From assembly GCA_900073065.1 (NCBI GenBank), contig FJOG01000036.1, positions 435,086-499,085 of the forward strand: DNA of 64,000 bases, in the 5' to 3' direction. Both the position numbers and the translations under genes were made by a program. Source of the DNA: Phialocephala subalpina. Lineage: Eukaryota > Ascomycota > Leotiomycetes > Helotiales > Mollisiaceae. Positions within the stretch are counted from its first letter, which is position 1; the number at the start of each line of letters is the position of its first letter. Positions 1 through 11,541 of the stretch are shown one piece after another. The notes under the pieces are model-generated. The model did not search any database. It was not told the origin of the DNA and saw nothing but the letters and a program-made list of their open reading frames with translations.

Positions 1-479
1 TTGGTGGCCGTAAAGTTCATTGACTGAAGTTGACGTAAGAAGCTCACACCTCCCACACCAATGGCCCCTCTCCTCTCTTCTGTCTCCAATAATTTGTACT
101 CTCCGAAGCTCTTGGCACCCTGTCGGCTTTTGACTTCCTTGGGGTTGGTTGGCGTTGGAACCTCTGTGACTGAAAATGCCAAGACCGTGGTAAGTACCGT
201 AATTTCTGCGCTAGAGATTGTTGGGAGATATCTTGAAAAGCAGCCGTTGGATGATATTATTAGCATTTATAGGTAAAGTTGCCGAAGCACCTATGTATTT
301 AAAAAGATCGTAGAAAAAGTCGTTATTGTAGCTAAGGTTGAAATAGCCCAAATTTATTAATGTATGCATGAAGAACATCTCTTAATCTGGTGGAAATGAG
401 AAGAAAGAATACTGAAGTATTCCCGAAAAACTGAAAATAAGACAAAATTTTGCGCGTGAGTGAATTGCGAACAGAAAAT
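1..479. other. Left-edge region without a supported gene
   Basis: I see no gene I can support here. A 71-codon open frame from position 61 has no recognisable motif and looks like chance coding. The 3' side is AT-rich and runs into the decayed HET remnant. Confidence 0.5.
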
Positions 480-870
480 TAAGCCTCCTTTTGTCCGATG
501 CACTATCTTAAATGATACAAAGAGCATCGACTCAAAGATACTGCAGCCCTGTCTTTTGGGTGCACCTTATCGCATTTTGTACTGTCTTGGGACGACTTGT
601 GATTCGGATACCTTCTGTTTCGTGCCAAGTAATGTTCTCAGTTGTAGTTGTGAAATTTGTATCTCCCCAGCAGTAACTTAGTGCCGAGTACTTAGCACTG
701 GTATTACCGGTCGTATCAGTTCTAACAAAGATCTGGTCTGTTTCATTTTGCCCCAAGTCGATGATACGAGCTGGGAAAACAGAGAATTGAGGTCTAGAAC
801 TGGCCTGGTGCTCCTCCATCCATTCTCTAAGCCAACAACGTGTTTGTATAAATGCCTCCGCAGAGTTCAA
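480..870 (-). pseudogene. Broken HET (heterokaryon incompatibility) domain gene fragment
   Basis: The frame contains the diagnostic HET block 'YSALSYCWG' followed by a region ending 'TGLQYL'. The reading frame then meets TGA at 532-534, exactly where the family has the conserved Trp of 'YLWVDALCII', and TAA at 508-510, where the Gln after 'CII' is expected. Both fit C:G to T:A change (TGG to TGA, CAA to TAA), the signature of repeat-induced point mutation. Nothing recognisable of the rest of a HET protein follows, and the in-frame start is a TTG with a stop close upstream. Intact HET proteins drive vegetative incompatibility and allorecognition cell death. This copy is truncated and almost certainly non-functional. 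Confidence 0.8.
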
Positions 871-1581
871 ATCTCTGATCAGATCTCTGCCTGAAACTTA
901 TGTCGCTGGTTGATCTTCTGAAAATTGTAAGATTTTACTCTTCAATAGCGGTCTTGCAGTTACACTATAAAATAGCTAGCTCACCTATGTTCGCGACAAC
1001 CGAGAAAATTCCTGATTGTCTGCTGCTCCCTGCCCATATCTCTATCAACTTTTCTGTGAATGACAAGGCAGGGTTTCAGTCACAAGCAGCAACGAACAAA
1101 CGAAGAATACCTCCTCCTCTGAACTTATCGATATCGGAGAAGAAAAAACCATACTTTTCGCTAATACCGTAAGTGTCTCCTTTGCCAGCTGCCGAGGAAA
1201 CTTTCCCGATCAAGTCCCGCACGTATTGCAGAACTATAGAGCACCAACTACAATTATAATCAGAAGCTGAGGACTGCGAATCCTAAGGAGTGAAGTCGTA
1301 TTCAAAGAAACCGCGCTCTGGGACCATCCAGTTCAGAAAGAAACAGGGCTCAAAACACGTTTGGCGGTATTCATCACACAAGATCTCTCTAGCCAATATA
1401 TTGGATTCCATGATCGGAAAAAGTATACGTTATTCGACTGTAAGAATGGCTAGCCTCATGCTTCTTGAACAGACGAACAAGGAAGGTAGAGGCGCCTGGG
1501 AGCGGTAGTGATATAGAATGCAGAGACTATGGGAGATCTAGTTCGACGCTCTAGTTCGTTGGTGGGAGTCTAATTTGATGG
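871..1581. other. Intergenic region
   Basis: Only short open frames without motifs are present (for example 900-1172 and 1290-1508). I see nothing functional here. Confidence 0.45.
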
Positions 1582-1583
1582 TA

Positions 1584-1613
1584 CAGTCACCTCGCTTAAT
1601 AATCCGTGATTTT
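1584..1613. repeat. Left inverted terminal repeat of the Tc1/mariner element
   Basis: Starts CAGTCAC directly after TA. The inner block ATCCGTGATTTT pairs with the right end at the same spacing. Confidence 0.85.
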
Positions 1614-1673
1614 AACTTTAAAAGCGCGTTTTTACGCGACCGCGTTCCTACCTACCTACCTAATTATCCAAAA

Positions 1674-2777
1674 ATGCCACCTCAACGCATTCCTCTTGGG
1701 CCAATTGATGGGAATACTCCTCGCAATACCGATCTCACTGAATTCGAAAGAGGTCGGATTATTGGCATGCACGATGGCGGCGCAAAGAAGGCTACAATCC
1801 AGCGGTTCTATTCTCACCCATATTCCACCGTCAGCGACACCATCGCACGAAACGAACTACGCGATAACGGCACCTCTCTACTTAAAACCGGCAGGCCAAA
1901 GTCTTATTCTCCCGCCGAAGAACGCCTTGTGCTACGGCATGTTCGAAAATTCCCGAAGGATTCATATGCAGAGGTCATTGAGGCATGCTCGGTCACATTT
2001 AAGAAGGGGACGGTGAAGAAGATCTTGAAGGAGCATGGAATCAAGAATTGGAAGTGCAAACGGCGACCATTTCTTACTCAAAAGAATGCCAATAAGCGAT
2101 TTGCTTGGTGCCTTGCGCATCGGCATTTGAATGCAGAGGAATGGGGAATGCATATGTGGAGTGATGAGTGCTCTTGTGAGCGGGGGCGGGGAAAACGGGA
2201 TGAATGGTGCTTTCGAACATCAACAGAGAAATGGCAACCAAAAATGGTCCAAACTTACGGAACGAATAAGAATATGAAGGTTATGGTCTGGGCATGCTTT
2301 TGGGACCTCGGGCGGTCTAACCTTTATATCATGGACCGGGATTTTGAGAGCCAGAAGCATGGGTACTCCGCCAACTCTTATATCGAGGTTTTAGACGCAG
2401 AACTTGCTCCAATTCACGAGAAACTCGACCCAGGGTATATATTCATGCAGGATAATGCTTCTATTCATTGTGCTAAGAAAGTCAAGGCTTGGTTTAAGGC
2501 CAAAGGGATCACACAGCTCATGGACTGGCCTCCCTACTCTCCCGATTTGAACCCGATCGAGCATATTTGGTGGCACTTAAAGACTAGGTGCTATGAGATG
2601 TTTCCGGAGGTTGCAGCAGACAAATCGGAGTCAGAACATGCGCGACAGAGATTAGAATCTTGTCTCCAAGCGGCTTGGGACACTTTAGACCAAGAATTGT
2701 TTAATACTTTAGGTGCAAGTATGAGTGCTCGGATGGAGGCAGTTATTGAGGCCAAGGGATGGCACACAAAATATTGA
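1674..2777 (+). CDS. Tc1/mariner family transposase (DDE_3 type), intact
   Basis: The protein is 367 residues from the ATG at 1674. An in-frame start at 1575 would lie outside the terminal repeat and is rejected. The N-terminal third looks like a helix-turn-helix DNA-binding region ('FERGRIIGMHDGG' and 'TGRPKSYSP'). The catalytic triad is visible: first Asp in 'MWSDECS', second Asp in 'FMQDNASIH', and the final acid in the family block 'YSPDLNPIEHIWWHLK'. By my count 35 residues separate the second Asp from the Glu. It catalyses cut-and-paste transposition at TA sites in the nucleus. No intron is evident and the frame is uninterrupted. Confidence 0.92.
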   Translation: MPPQRIPLGPIDGNTPRNTDLTEFERGRIIGMHDGGAKKATIQRFYSHPYSTVSDTIARNELRDNGTSLLKTGRPKSYSPAEERLVLRHVRKFPKDSYAEVIEACSVTFKKGTVKKILKEHGIKNWKCKRRPFLTQKNANKRFAWCLAHRHLNAEEWGMHMWSDECSCERGRGKRDEWCFRTSTEKWQPKMVQTYGTNKNMKVMVWACFWDLGRSNLYIMDRDFESQKHGYSANSYIEVLDAELAPIHEKLDPGYIFMQDNASIHCAKKVKAWFKAKGITQLMDWPPYSPDLNPIEHIWWHLKTRCYEMFPEVAADKSESEHARQRLESCLQAAWDTLDQELFNTLGASMSARMEAVIEAKGWHTKY

Positions 2778-2933
2778 GCTCAGTTTTGGACATTTACGAA
2801 AGATTTTTGTATCGTTAGAGAGAGGACACATAGGCGCATTAATAGCATCAATCAGATCTTAATTTGAACTACAATTGGCAGAGTTATGTGGAGTTTAAGT
2901 TTTTAAAAAATATAGGGTGCGGGGTAAAAAAAA

Positions 2934-2963
2934 AAAATCACGGATACTTTATGTTAGTGACTG
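2934..2963. repeat. Right inverted terminal repeat of the Tc1/mariner element
   Basis: The reverse complement begins CAGTCAC and contains ATCCGTGATTTT, matching the left end. TA follows at 2964-2965. Confidence 0.85.
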
Positions 2964-2965
2964 TA

Positions 2966-3486
2966 GCGAAGTCGAAAAGTTTGCGCTGCGAACCAAATAT
3001 AGACCCTCCACGTGCTGATTTATTTTTATCTGAGATGTTCAAAGTTAGGTGCGTCACGAGATTGTGATCAGTACTGTACTCCGTAGTCTTATTGTCACCC
3101 CTATCATCATTCTTGCCTCGTCGTCGCCTACTTCGTCATTGCGACCTCGATATTGCATTTGTTTGATTGCAAACCCGGTCAGGATTATCAATGGTTCAGT
3201 CTTTGTATCCAGCTTTTGCTAATGTCTTTCCCGTTTTCACCCAAATATGTTCTAATTATAATTAATCCACAAGAAAGGGAAGTTTACTCGACTCGATACG
3301 GACCCAAAACGACTCCTATGTTTCTAGAAATAGCTTCGAAATACCCGATCATACGTGCGACACTAGGAATAATGGTTTAGCTCCGTTGTGCAGGATGTAC
3401 TCACCTGCCATGCACCTGAGGCAAGAATAAAGCAGCCAGTGCTCCTACTGAGAACCTAGACCAGATCGAGTAGAGGAGGAAAATGT
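2966..3486. other. Intergenic region between transposon and reductase pseudogene
   Basis: Short open frames only, with no motif. The expected N-terminal Rossmann half of the downstream reductase is not found here. Confidence 0.45.
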
Positions 3487-4528
3487 GTGTGGTTTTGTGG
3501 TATTAAGTACTACTCAATTTCCCACACTGAGTTCTACCAACTTAGATTCAATCTTGAAGGCCTCGATGTGAGACTTATGAATCGTGATCCTGAGGGCTGG
3601 AACTTCAATACAATTATTCCAACAATACAATTATTCCAACATGGTGCCCGATCAATGCCAAGGAAAATCATCCCCCCATTCGACTACATCCTCACAGTCA
3701 CCAAGAACTGTCCCGACATTCCACCAAGTCTCCAATCTCTTATAGCACCAACCGTCACACCCGGTCACACCATACTCGTGATGCTACAAAACGGGCTCAG
3801 CATCGAGAAAGCCATGTTCGATGCCTTCCCCACCAACATAGTCAGTACTATCCGGCGTATCTATGATTGATGCCCACGAAGAAGCTCTTGGCACAATTCT
3901 GCACGAGGAGCACGACTTGCTCTTCCTCGGTGCCTTCCACAACCCCATCATCGCCAATCCCTCTCTCGAGATCGCAGAGGCCAAGAAATTTATCGGAATT
4001 TACAACGCAGCGGCGAAATCCACCGTCAACTTCTCAGACGACGTTCCTTGGGCGAGATGGAGGAAGTTGATCTTCAATGCGTGTTTCAATCCTATTCGCG
4101 CCATCGCGGGTTTGGACGACGGGAGAATGAGATTGGCTGGGAGTGCGATTGAGGGGTGGGTGAGGCCGGCCATGAAGTGGATTTTTGAGACTGCGAAACA
4201 ATTGGGACATCTTCTACCTGAGGACATTATGGATACGATGATTAACCTTGATCCGATGGACTTGTATTTGAAACCTTCAATGCAGTGCGATATTGAGAAG
4301 GTATGTTCCTGAATCAGAGAAGGGCGAGAAAATTGGATATGCTGACTTTGGGGATAGGGAAATTATATGGAATACGAGTATTTGGTTGGAGAGCCGCTGA
4401 GGGAGGCCGAGAAGATTGGTATGCCGACTCCGACGTTGAAGGTCATTCATGAGCTTTGCAATGCGTTGCAGTGGAAGACGATGGAGGCAAGAGGGTTAGT
4501 CACTGCTCCTTCAAAGAGGAAGCTTTGA
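3487..4528 (+). pseudogene. 2-dehydropantoate 2-reductase (ketopantoate reductase, ApbA/PanE family) pseudogene
   Basis: Two overlapping frames together read as a fungal ketopantoate reductase-like protein. The first (to about 3855) carries the 'VMLQNGLSIEK' region. The second (from about 3850) carries 'SMIDAHEE', 'LLFLGAFHNP' and the C-terminal block 'WRKLIFNACFNPI'. One extra base near 3853-3856 breaks the join between 'FPTNIVS' and 'SGVSMIDA'. An intron at about 4302-4357 splices cleanly into a final exon ending at TGA 4526-4528. The N-terminal GxGxxG NADPH-binding segment is missing and a 17-bp tandem duplication lies in the 5' part. Intact members reduce ketopantoate to pantoate with NADPH. 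This copy is 5'-truncated and frameshifted, so it is probably inactive. Confidence 0.75.
3607..3640. repeat. 17-bp perfect tandem duplication
   Basis: The unit AATACAATTATTCCAAC occurs twice back to back inside the 5' part of the reductase pseudogene. It shifts the frame by 17 nt relative to a single copy. Confidence 0.85.
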
Positions 4529-4808
4529 TGAAGGGACAGAAAAATAAATAAATATCAAGTAGTGAGCAGCTCCAGAAGGTGTCCAGATTATAATTCTCAC
4601 TTGCCTTGCTCACTGGATCGTCTGAGGGAGGAAAATTGGCCCTGAAAATTATGCAGTCTGGTTTCTTTAAGTACTGAAAAGCGACGCAAAAGCCTCCAAT
4701 CTAAGTGGAGCGATGCAGAAGGATATTGAGCAAAAGCCAAGAATACAGAGAGTTTCCAAAATATGATGCCTCTTCTAGTTGCAGCTCTTTCTAAACTACC
4801 CTTAGCAC

Positions 4809-7196
4809 TTAGTCGTACTTTGCTTCCACGCTGCTGTACTCCTTCCCTTTGACCTCCAATGAGAATTTCATAGATGCAGTCTGCGTGTTGATCACGAGCT
4901 TGTACCAGATCACAACATAGGGAGTGCCTGCTGGCGAGACCTTATGTTGGAATGCATCCTTAGGAACATTTCTTAAGTCTGCTGTGAGCTTCACATTGAC
5001 CTTTGTGACTCCTGTAACGTATCATCAGCTAAGTTACGGCGTTGATAGATCCTGGAGCCTTACCAGTGATGGGGTATTTTGGGGCGTCGATCTGTGCGCA
5101 TTCGAGAAGCTCGTCTACGAATATCAGATCGGTGGGTTGGTGATCCACTGCCAATGAACGATAAAAGGCGAACTCGACTCTTCTCTCACGAACAAGGTCG
5201 TCGTCCTATACCATAAACTTAGTGTTTACAGTTAGTGAGTCGGGGCTGAAGCGGCTCACGTAGTTCAGATACCATGTCATCTTACTGACACGGTACACAC
5301 CTTCCAACTTATCCCAAAACTTCTCCTGGCCGGCATCCTCAGACTCCTTGTAGATGCTAGTGCATGAGACGCCATAATGCCGGACACACTTCGTGGCTGT
5401 TACCACAGCTTCATGCGGCATTTGACTCAAAACTGCTCCTCTGTTTTCGAGTCAGTACTCATCGGGCTCGGAGAGGGATCGTCGTTCACTCACTTCACAA
5501 TTGCACCCCAACTAAAATCGCTTTACGGTTAGCATGTCTATTCTATCGCAAACCATTCTTTTTAACCTCATTGACTTACGCATCTGTAGGCTGAATAACC
5601 TGGATGTCGGGATTGGCCTTCTCGAGCCGCATCTTCAAGTACTGACTTGATCCGAAGCCGCCGACAAGGAATATCGCCTAGGTTGAGGACATCGCTTGTT
5701 ATCATGCTATTCACTGAGACTTGTGGATTGTAAAAATTAACGTACCTTGATTTCTTTTCCTTTCGGGTGGTTAGCACCCATCCTCTTGATTCTGACATTG
5801 GCAACTTGCTCAGCCACAAGCTGAATGATTGCAGTGACGAGGGGCTCAACTAAAAGGTTCTGGAGTCAGCAGGTCTATCCCGAAGAATTTATCTGGGATT
5901 GAGAAACCAGGCAGAAGTATTCAGAGAAATAAAGGTACTCACATATCTGATGCACTAATTCACTATTGAGATATTCTGTCAGCATTGACTCGAAGCTGCA
6001 TTTATCTCATTGTATCAGAAAAGATAACTTACTACTTGAGACGGAGACAGTTTGCTTGGATATTGTTCGTCGGATCATCCTCTAGATTTCCCATAGTAAA
6101 GTTGACATTCCAGGCTTGATCCTTGTCTCCACAGAATGCTGGTTTGACCTCTCTATCAAACTGCTTGACGGCATCGGCAAAACCTTCCGTCTTCTTCAAG
6201 TCGAGAAATTCCTCGTCGCCGACAATGTTCTTCACAGCCTCTTCAAATCTCTTGTTGAGAATCAGAGAGCCGGCCACGCCGCCTTGTTTCCGTTCAGCTT
6301 TAGTCTTATGTGGAGGCTCTTGAAGAGTTCTTACCTGTCCCGGGTACCAATTCTTTCAGTTCCAAGGGATCTACACTGTCGACTTCATATGAAATTAAAT
6401 CTACAGTTCCACCACCGGCGTCGCAAAGCACAAACGCGTCACCAGCCTGTATCAATTGTTAGATTTAATTGATGTGAGAAAGGATCACGTACGGCAAGAG
6501 CTCGGCCTTTGAGGTAATGTAGAGTGTACAATGCAGCAGCTTCCGGCTCTTTGATGAGTTGTACTGGATATATACCGGCGTTCTTAGCGGCCTAAACGAG
6601 ATTCAAAATTAGACATCAGTGAAATACGAGGGCTTCAATACCTTGAGCGTAAGGTCTTTGGCCTTGTCGGACCAAACCGCGGGCACAGTCAAGACAAACT
6701 TCTTTTGCTGCATGTCGACGAAGTCTTTGGGATATGCATTATTGATGTAGCCCAGTGCATGCTCATAAAGAGCTTTCAAGTAGTCTGTAGCTACATCAAC
6801 AGCAGGCTTTCCCAACTTCTGGAGGTCTTTTTTCGTGTTCGAAGCTGGCACATAGAGAGGGACGGGCTGTTCTGGGTCGAGAAGCAATTTCACGCCTTCA
6901 AGCTTTCCTCTGCTAGTCGGATGTACTTTGGATCCCCAACTGAATGGTTTTCCGCCACTTGGTGCAGTATAGTCGATGAGGGTGGGTGTCTTGGGTACCT
7001 TCAGTCCTGGCGTACCAGGCCAATCCGTGACAGCTTCAGGATCCGGTTTATTCTGTTCTGTGAAGATATATGCGATTCCGCTGAAAGTGGTGCCAAAATC
7101 AAGGCCAATGATAAGCTGGGAATCTTCGTCTTCCACAAAGTTAAGGCCATTCATGCCTCGCTCAATATCGACGGGTTTCTCGTTAAGTCTCGTCAT
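4809..7196 (-). CDS. Hsp70-like ATPase (HSPA12-like fungal family), copy 1
   Basis: The multi-exon gene starts at ATG 7196 and stops at TAA 4809-4811. Exon 1 carries the Hsp70 phosphate-1 motif 'IGLDFGTTFSGIAY'. Later exons carry 'VKEPEAAAL'-like sequence (about 6483-6592), phosphate-2 'CDAGGGTVDL' (about 6340-6440), and the adenosine motif 'FLVGGFGSSQYL' (about 5630-5680). The C-terminal part (from about 5430 down) has no canonical Hsp70 peptide-binding domain and no EEVD tail. Several introns have good sites, for example in the codon pair after 'WGAIVK'. Such proteins form a large family in filamentous fungi with actin-like ATPase folds; their client or signalling role is mostly unknown. 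No lesion was found in the exons I joined by hand. A paralogue lies at 13.0-15.4 kb on the opposite strand. Confidence 0.85.
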
Positions 7197-7797
7197 GTCG
7201 GTACGTTGCTAGATCAAGTCGTGGATATCAGATTCGAGTTTTGAGATGATAAAAAAAGTGCGAATGACCCTCAAGGAACAGCTTGGAAGAGCTCGCTAGC
7301 TTGACAGATGCAGGGGGCGCATTTGACCTAGATGGGGTGGGGTCAAAGCTTCGGCGGCAAGGAAGTCAGCCCCAATGATTGCTAGGGTCTGTCACGGAAG
7401 TGTTCGGAGTAAAACATGGAAACGGCTCCCTGTCTGCCTTGCCGTACTAGTGCTGCCCAAATAACGCCCTTATTTTTCATTCTGGGGCTCTAATTGATCG
7501 ATTTTCTCGACGTGCAGAATATTGGTGGTGATTGTGGCGTCTTGTGGCGCTCAAAATATTCACAGCCTCGCCCAAACAATTCGGCCTACATGTTCACATT
7601 CTAGAAGAAGCTTGACAGCGGTTATTCAGCTGGTCTCTGAAATCGAATTATTGATTTGCTTTTGATGTGCTCGGCACGCAGACAGTTCAACTTAGGGCGA
7701 ACCACCAAGCTTGCGGCTGAAGGTGGAGAGTATCTTCGACACCCCACAATCTAGACGCCCTTTCGCACAATTGAACTTCTTGCGATATTCGAGGCAA
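7197..7797. other. Divergent promoter region between Hsp70-like gene 1 and the coiled-coil gene
   Basis: About 600 bp lie between the two start codons. I recognise no specific operator. An open frame extends upstream of the coiled-coil ATG to 7711 but has no ATG. Confidence 0.4.
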
Positions 7798-9356
7798 ATG
7801 GCAGCACCCGGCTCTTCTCAGATCATTCTGCAAACAGTCCAAAACTCCTTTGTACGACTAAATATCGAAGGCGCTGGCCCTACAGTGCTCAAAAAAGTCG
7901 TGGACGAGTTTCAAGATTTTATCAAATCACGATTTCCGGAAGGTGGAATATCTTTCGTTCAAAATGGAGAGCATGTGGTTCGGAGGGAGAACACGTCCAT
8001 CAACCATGGGATAGAGCAGCGGGTCCCAGGTGCCTATGTCCGTGAATTTCCAATGCTTGACTCTGTCCGCATCTTTCTGACATTTGAGAAGGAATCCGAC
8101 CCTCCACTGCCACCACTCGACGGATACCTCTCTGGCAGCGGCCCAGATACTGACATGACAAGCCCTCCTCCGGATAGGCTTTACCCACATATTCCCACAG
8201 AAGTTGCAGCTGCTCAGGACGGAGGGTCCGTGGTGGCCACACTCACCTTGACGGTGGATGAACTCGCGGCAGAAAACGAACGCTTGAAGAAATCATTGGA
8301 GGAAGCAACTGCGGACACAGCAGCACTCACTTCGAAGCTCAATGACACAATGCACGAAAGAGATGATCTTAGCCGGCAACGTCAGACGAACATGCTTAAA
8401 ATTCGAAGGCTCAATGATATGATCATCAAAAACAGCCAAAATTCCGACGAGCCTCTAGACGATGAGGTGCTACAGGATATGTACAAGGTTCGGAACATGA
8501 CCACGGATGTTATTAAGAGATTCTATCCGGGAAACGCGACCTTCCGCCCGGATATTGCACAGGAACTGGAAAAGCGATTCAACAATCACTACTACTCCCA
8601 ATTCTACCAGCAACAACTTCGCCCGGACAAGAACCCCGAGAGACGACGGCGTCTACTTATATCGCTCGTATTTCTAGAACTCCAGACTCTGTTCTTTGGG
8701 CCTCATGCTAGACGTTTTGGGCTACCAGAGCATATGGAAGGAAGTTTCCAGGAGCTGGAACGAATAATCGAAGCAAGCACTAAAGGTTAATGAATCCTAT
8801 TCAAGAAAATTTTTGGGGCATACTGACTGAAAGTGATGCAGTTCCCGCAGAGGAAAGCGTTGAGTGGCGAGCTCGTACAGTGTCCTATGCAGGACGGTTG
8901 GACTTGGACTATCGCGAGACCATCGAAAAGTGCGCCACTCGTCTTTCCATCATCCTGGGACCCATGAATCTACAAGGAGAAGAAAAGCATGGCAATCCCG
9001 ACAAAAAACAAATCGCCGTTATCTCAAACGCTCTCTCAAACGCTCTTCGAGAACTCTGTACCGCTTCGCTGAAGCTGGCGCTGCGATTCAGGTCTAGCAA
9101 AACGAAATATGAGTTCAAAGTGTACCCAAACAACACAGGATTACCTGCTTGCGAGGAGGGGGTCGTCAAGATGCTGAACTCGGAGGGCCCAATATCCAAA
9201 CCAATGGATCCAAACAAGCTTCGAATCTTCTGTACTTTGTTTGGAGCTCTCGTAAAGACACGGCCATCAGTGTCGGGGCAGGCCAGCGACCCAGTCGTGC
9301 TCGAGGCCGGGCATGTAATTGTGTATGAGCCACTGCCTCGCGGTCCACCACAATGA
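7798..9356 (+). CDS. Coiled-coil protein of unknown function (about 500 aa)
   Basis: There are two exons, 7798-8785 and 8842-9356. The 56-nt intron has donor GTTAAT and a TACTGAC branch-like site before GCAG. The joined length of 1503 nt is a multiple of three. ATG 7798 ('MAAPGSSQ') is the first ATG in an open frame that extends upstream. About residues 150-220 form a heptad-rich coiled coil ('AENERLKKSLEEATADTAAL'). The C-terminal half is helical and charged, followed by a proline-ended tail. I do not recognise a named domain. It sits between the two Hsp70-like genes, but nothing in the sequence shows they work together. Confidence 0.7.
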
Positions 9357-9609
9357 CTTTTATACGCAGATAGATGAGCGTACATGTTTGAGTTGATGCT
9401 TGTTGTTGGCCATTTCTCAATGTCACAAAATCAGAAAGTGTTGTTTAAAGACCCTATTACGAGATACTCTTCTGACTCTTCTAAATTTGCATCCCGCGAT
9501 TACTATCCTGTGCACCGCTGTCATGATTGTGTAAAGCATTCTATTTTCGAGACTTTCGCTGTAGCCTGTATAGTCAACCATCAAAATTAATTACAGTACA
9601 TTAAGCTTT

Positions 9610-10905
9610 TCAAATCCTCTCCCGAAGCCTCAAAACATCCTTGATGTGCTGAGAAATTGTATCCCGTACTTCAGTATCCGACAATGAAGACAGGCTTGTT
9701 TGTGTTTTATCTGGGAGATACGTCAATGGCTTCAATTCGATCTCGGTGAGCATTTGGGCAGGAGTCGGTAGTTCTGGCCCTCCCTTCGACGCATCGATTC
9801 GTCGTCTCTTCAGCTCCTTTCTCGCTGTGCGCCGTCCTTCACGCAAGATGTCCGACTTGGCTACCGATGGCGGGTCTGGTCTGTTCAGAGAATTGAGAAG
9901 GAGGTATATAACAAGGGTTGGGAGGCCATAGCAGGCCTCGGCCGCCGTGTTAAGGTAATCAGGCCTCAACGCTCCATGAAGAGTGTACTTCACCACGATA
10001 TCCAATCTAGCTATTGATCTAATCCAGAGGAGTAGCGCAATAGCGAAGAATAGGCCTTCGACCTGGAGAATTGAATCAGCAAATGATCGCATTTCATGTC
10101 TTTGTGCACATGACTTACTATATTAAGCTTCTCCCGGAACGCTGTGCGACGTCCAAGATGGTAGACCGTCAACATGATGATGAAGGTCGAGACTAGCATA
10201 TACAAGACTTGATATCCAGTTTGCAATTCAGCTGCTTCATTGACGAATCGCTGTAGCCAAGCGGTAGATACTCCGTTGAGTAGCATAATGGTGTATGCAG
10301 TTGTTACAGCCCATCGGTAAAGAGCTAGAGCGGCGAGTGTAGTCAAAGAGAACATACACAAGAACTGCCAAGTGGCATGGAAGATGGTATATGCTCCCCA
10401 AATCTGAAATTGATAGTAGGTAATCCTACAAACAATCATCAAGACGATGAGATCGGAGATTTGCCAAAAGCCATCCCGAAAGACGCCGATGAAGGTATAT
10501 CCTATCTTGACTTTGAGTTCCTCTTCATGTAGGAAAATATCAATGATTTGCAGCGAATATGCCCTGCGAGACACTCAATCTATGTTTCACTTGTTGGGAT
10601 AAAGGGGTGGATAGACACTACTTACAGTAGGTAAAAAATCCTAGACCAGGCAAGGAATTTGAAAGCGGCCGTCCTCAGAAGGGCATCGTTACCAAAGTAG
10701 TTGCCATTGCGACTGCTTAACCAAGTATATACAAGGCCGGCCCACGTAATGAATGAGATCACCAAATACGCAATGGCAAAATGACCCTCAAACTTTGTCC
10801 CGTAAAGAGTGACGGTTTCCCCCCAGAGAAAATTTCTGAGCCAGTCAGCGGCAGCAAAGAAGTACAGTATGACCTCATGGAAGGGGAAACTTACGAGCTC
10901 GACAT
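9610..10905 (-). CDS. Multi-pass integral membrane protein, unknown function
   Basis: I derived four exons: 10905-10895, 10835-10626, 10563-10119 and 10062-9610. They total 1119 nt (372 aa) with no frame error. The first exon is only 11 nt (ATG plus eight bases) and is spliced through a textbook GTAAGT...GCTGACTGGCTCAG intron. At least six hydrophobic stretches are visible, for example 'FAIAYLVISFITWAGLVYTW', 'LIVLMIVCRITYY' and 'VLYMLVSTFIIMLTVYHLG'. A charged cytosolic-type tail of about 110 residues follows. It resembles lineage-specific fungal membrane proteins of unknown role. I see no transporter or receptor signature. Confidence 0.75.
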
Positions 10906-11541
10906 ATTTCGAACCGATTTAGAAACAAGGAGAGTGGTACTTGTTATGTTGGTCCCTAGGGTATGATTGAAGATTGTTTCGCAGACAGATGGACGAGGCT
11001 GTGGACGTCGGCACGAGGCAGCAGAGCCTCAGGAAAATTGATGGCCCCTGGATATCCAAAGGTCTGCCGAATTTCCCCTCAAAAACTTAACAAAATAAGA
11101 AAAGTCTAAATGCGTCGCTGTCCAAGCTTGCAGGCGGGTAGACCCGCACGAAGTAAGATTACATAGCGAATGATGGGGAGAACTTGAGGAAGTGGCTTGA
11201 TTGTGGAACACAAGACCCTGGAAAGTTGGCTCAGCTCCTGGCGAAGGATTCAGCCCCAAGCCCGTGGGTACATAAGAATCGTTAGCGCGACTGCACGGAT
11301 AAGGTCACTCCTGCAGCGCATGGGAAGTTCATGAACCAGTTCAATTTCCACGAACTGCACTGGCAGCCTCAGCTTGGCCAATCCATTGATTCGAAGACGA
11401 CCAGGTTCATTTGCCAGAAGTCAACAAGGCTGACTCTCGACCAAACTTCATCTATTCTGGACGCGGTGGACTTGAATTTCGTTGAAAAAACCTACACTTG
11501 CGACAAACTGTACTCGTGCTTGATGCAGAGAGTCACCAAAG
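10906..11541. other. Intergenic region
   Basis: This is the shared upstream region of the membrane-protein gene (minus) and the single-TM gene (plus). Short open frames without motifs are present; I recognise nothing specific. Confidence 0.4.

Larger units (their letters stand above)
1582..2965 (+). mobile_element. Complete Tc1/mariner-type DNA transposon
   Basis: A single-ORF transposase is bounded by matching imperfect inverted terminal repeats. Each end begins CAGTCAC and, after an equally long (11 nt) diverged stretch, continues ATCCGTGATTTT. The left repeat is at about 1584-1613 and the right at about 2934-2963. A TA dinucleotide flanks both sides (1582-1583 and 2964-2965), as expected for TA target duplication in this superfamily. 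The unit is about 1.38 kb. The transposase frame has no stop or frameshift, so the copy may be young or still mobile, unlike the eroded pogo element near 43 kb. Confidence 0.9.

Noticed and set aside
1575..1673. Extended N-terminus of the Tc1/mariner transposase from 1575
   Set aside because: It would begin outside the element's terminal repeat; ATG 1674 gives the normal family length.
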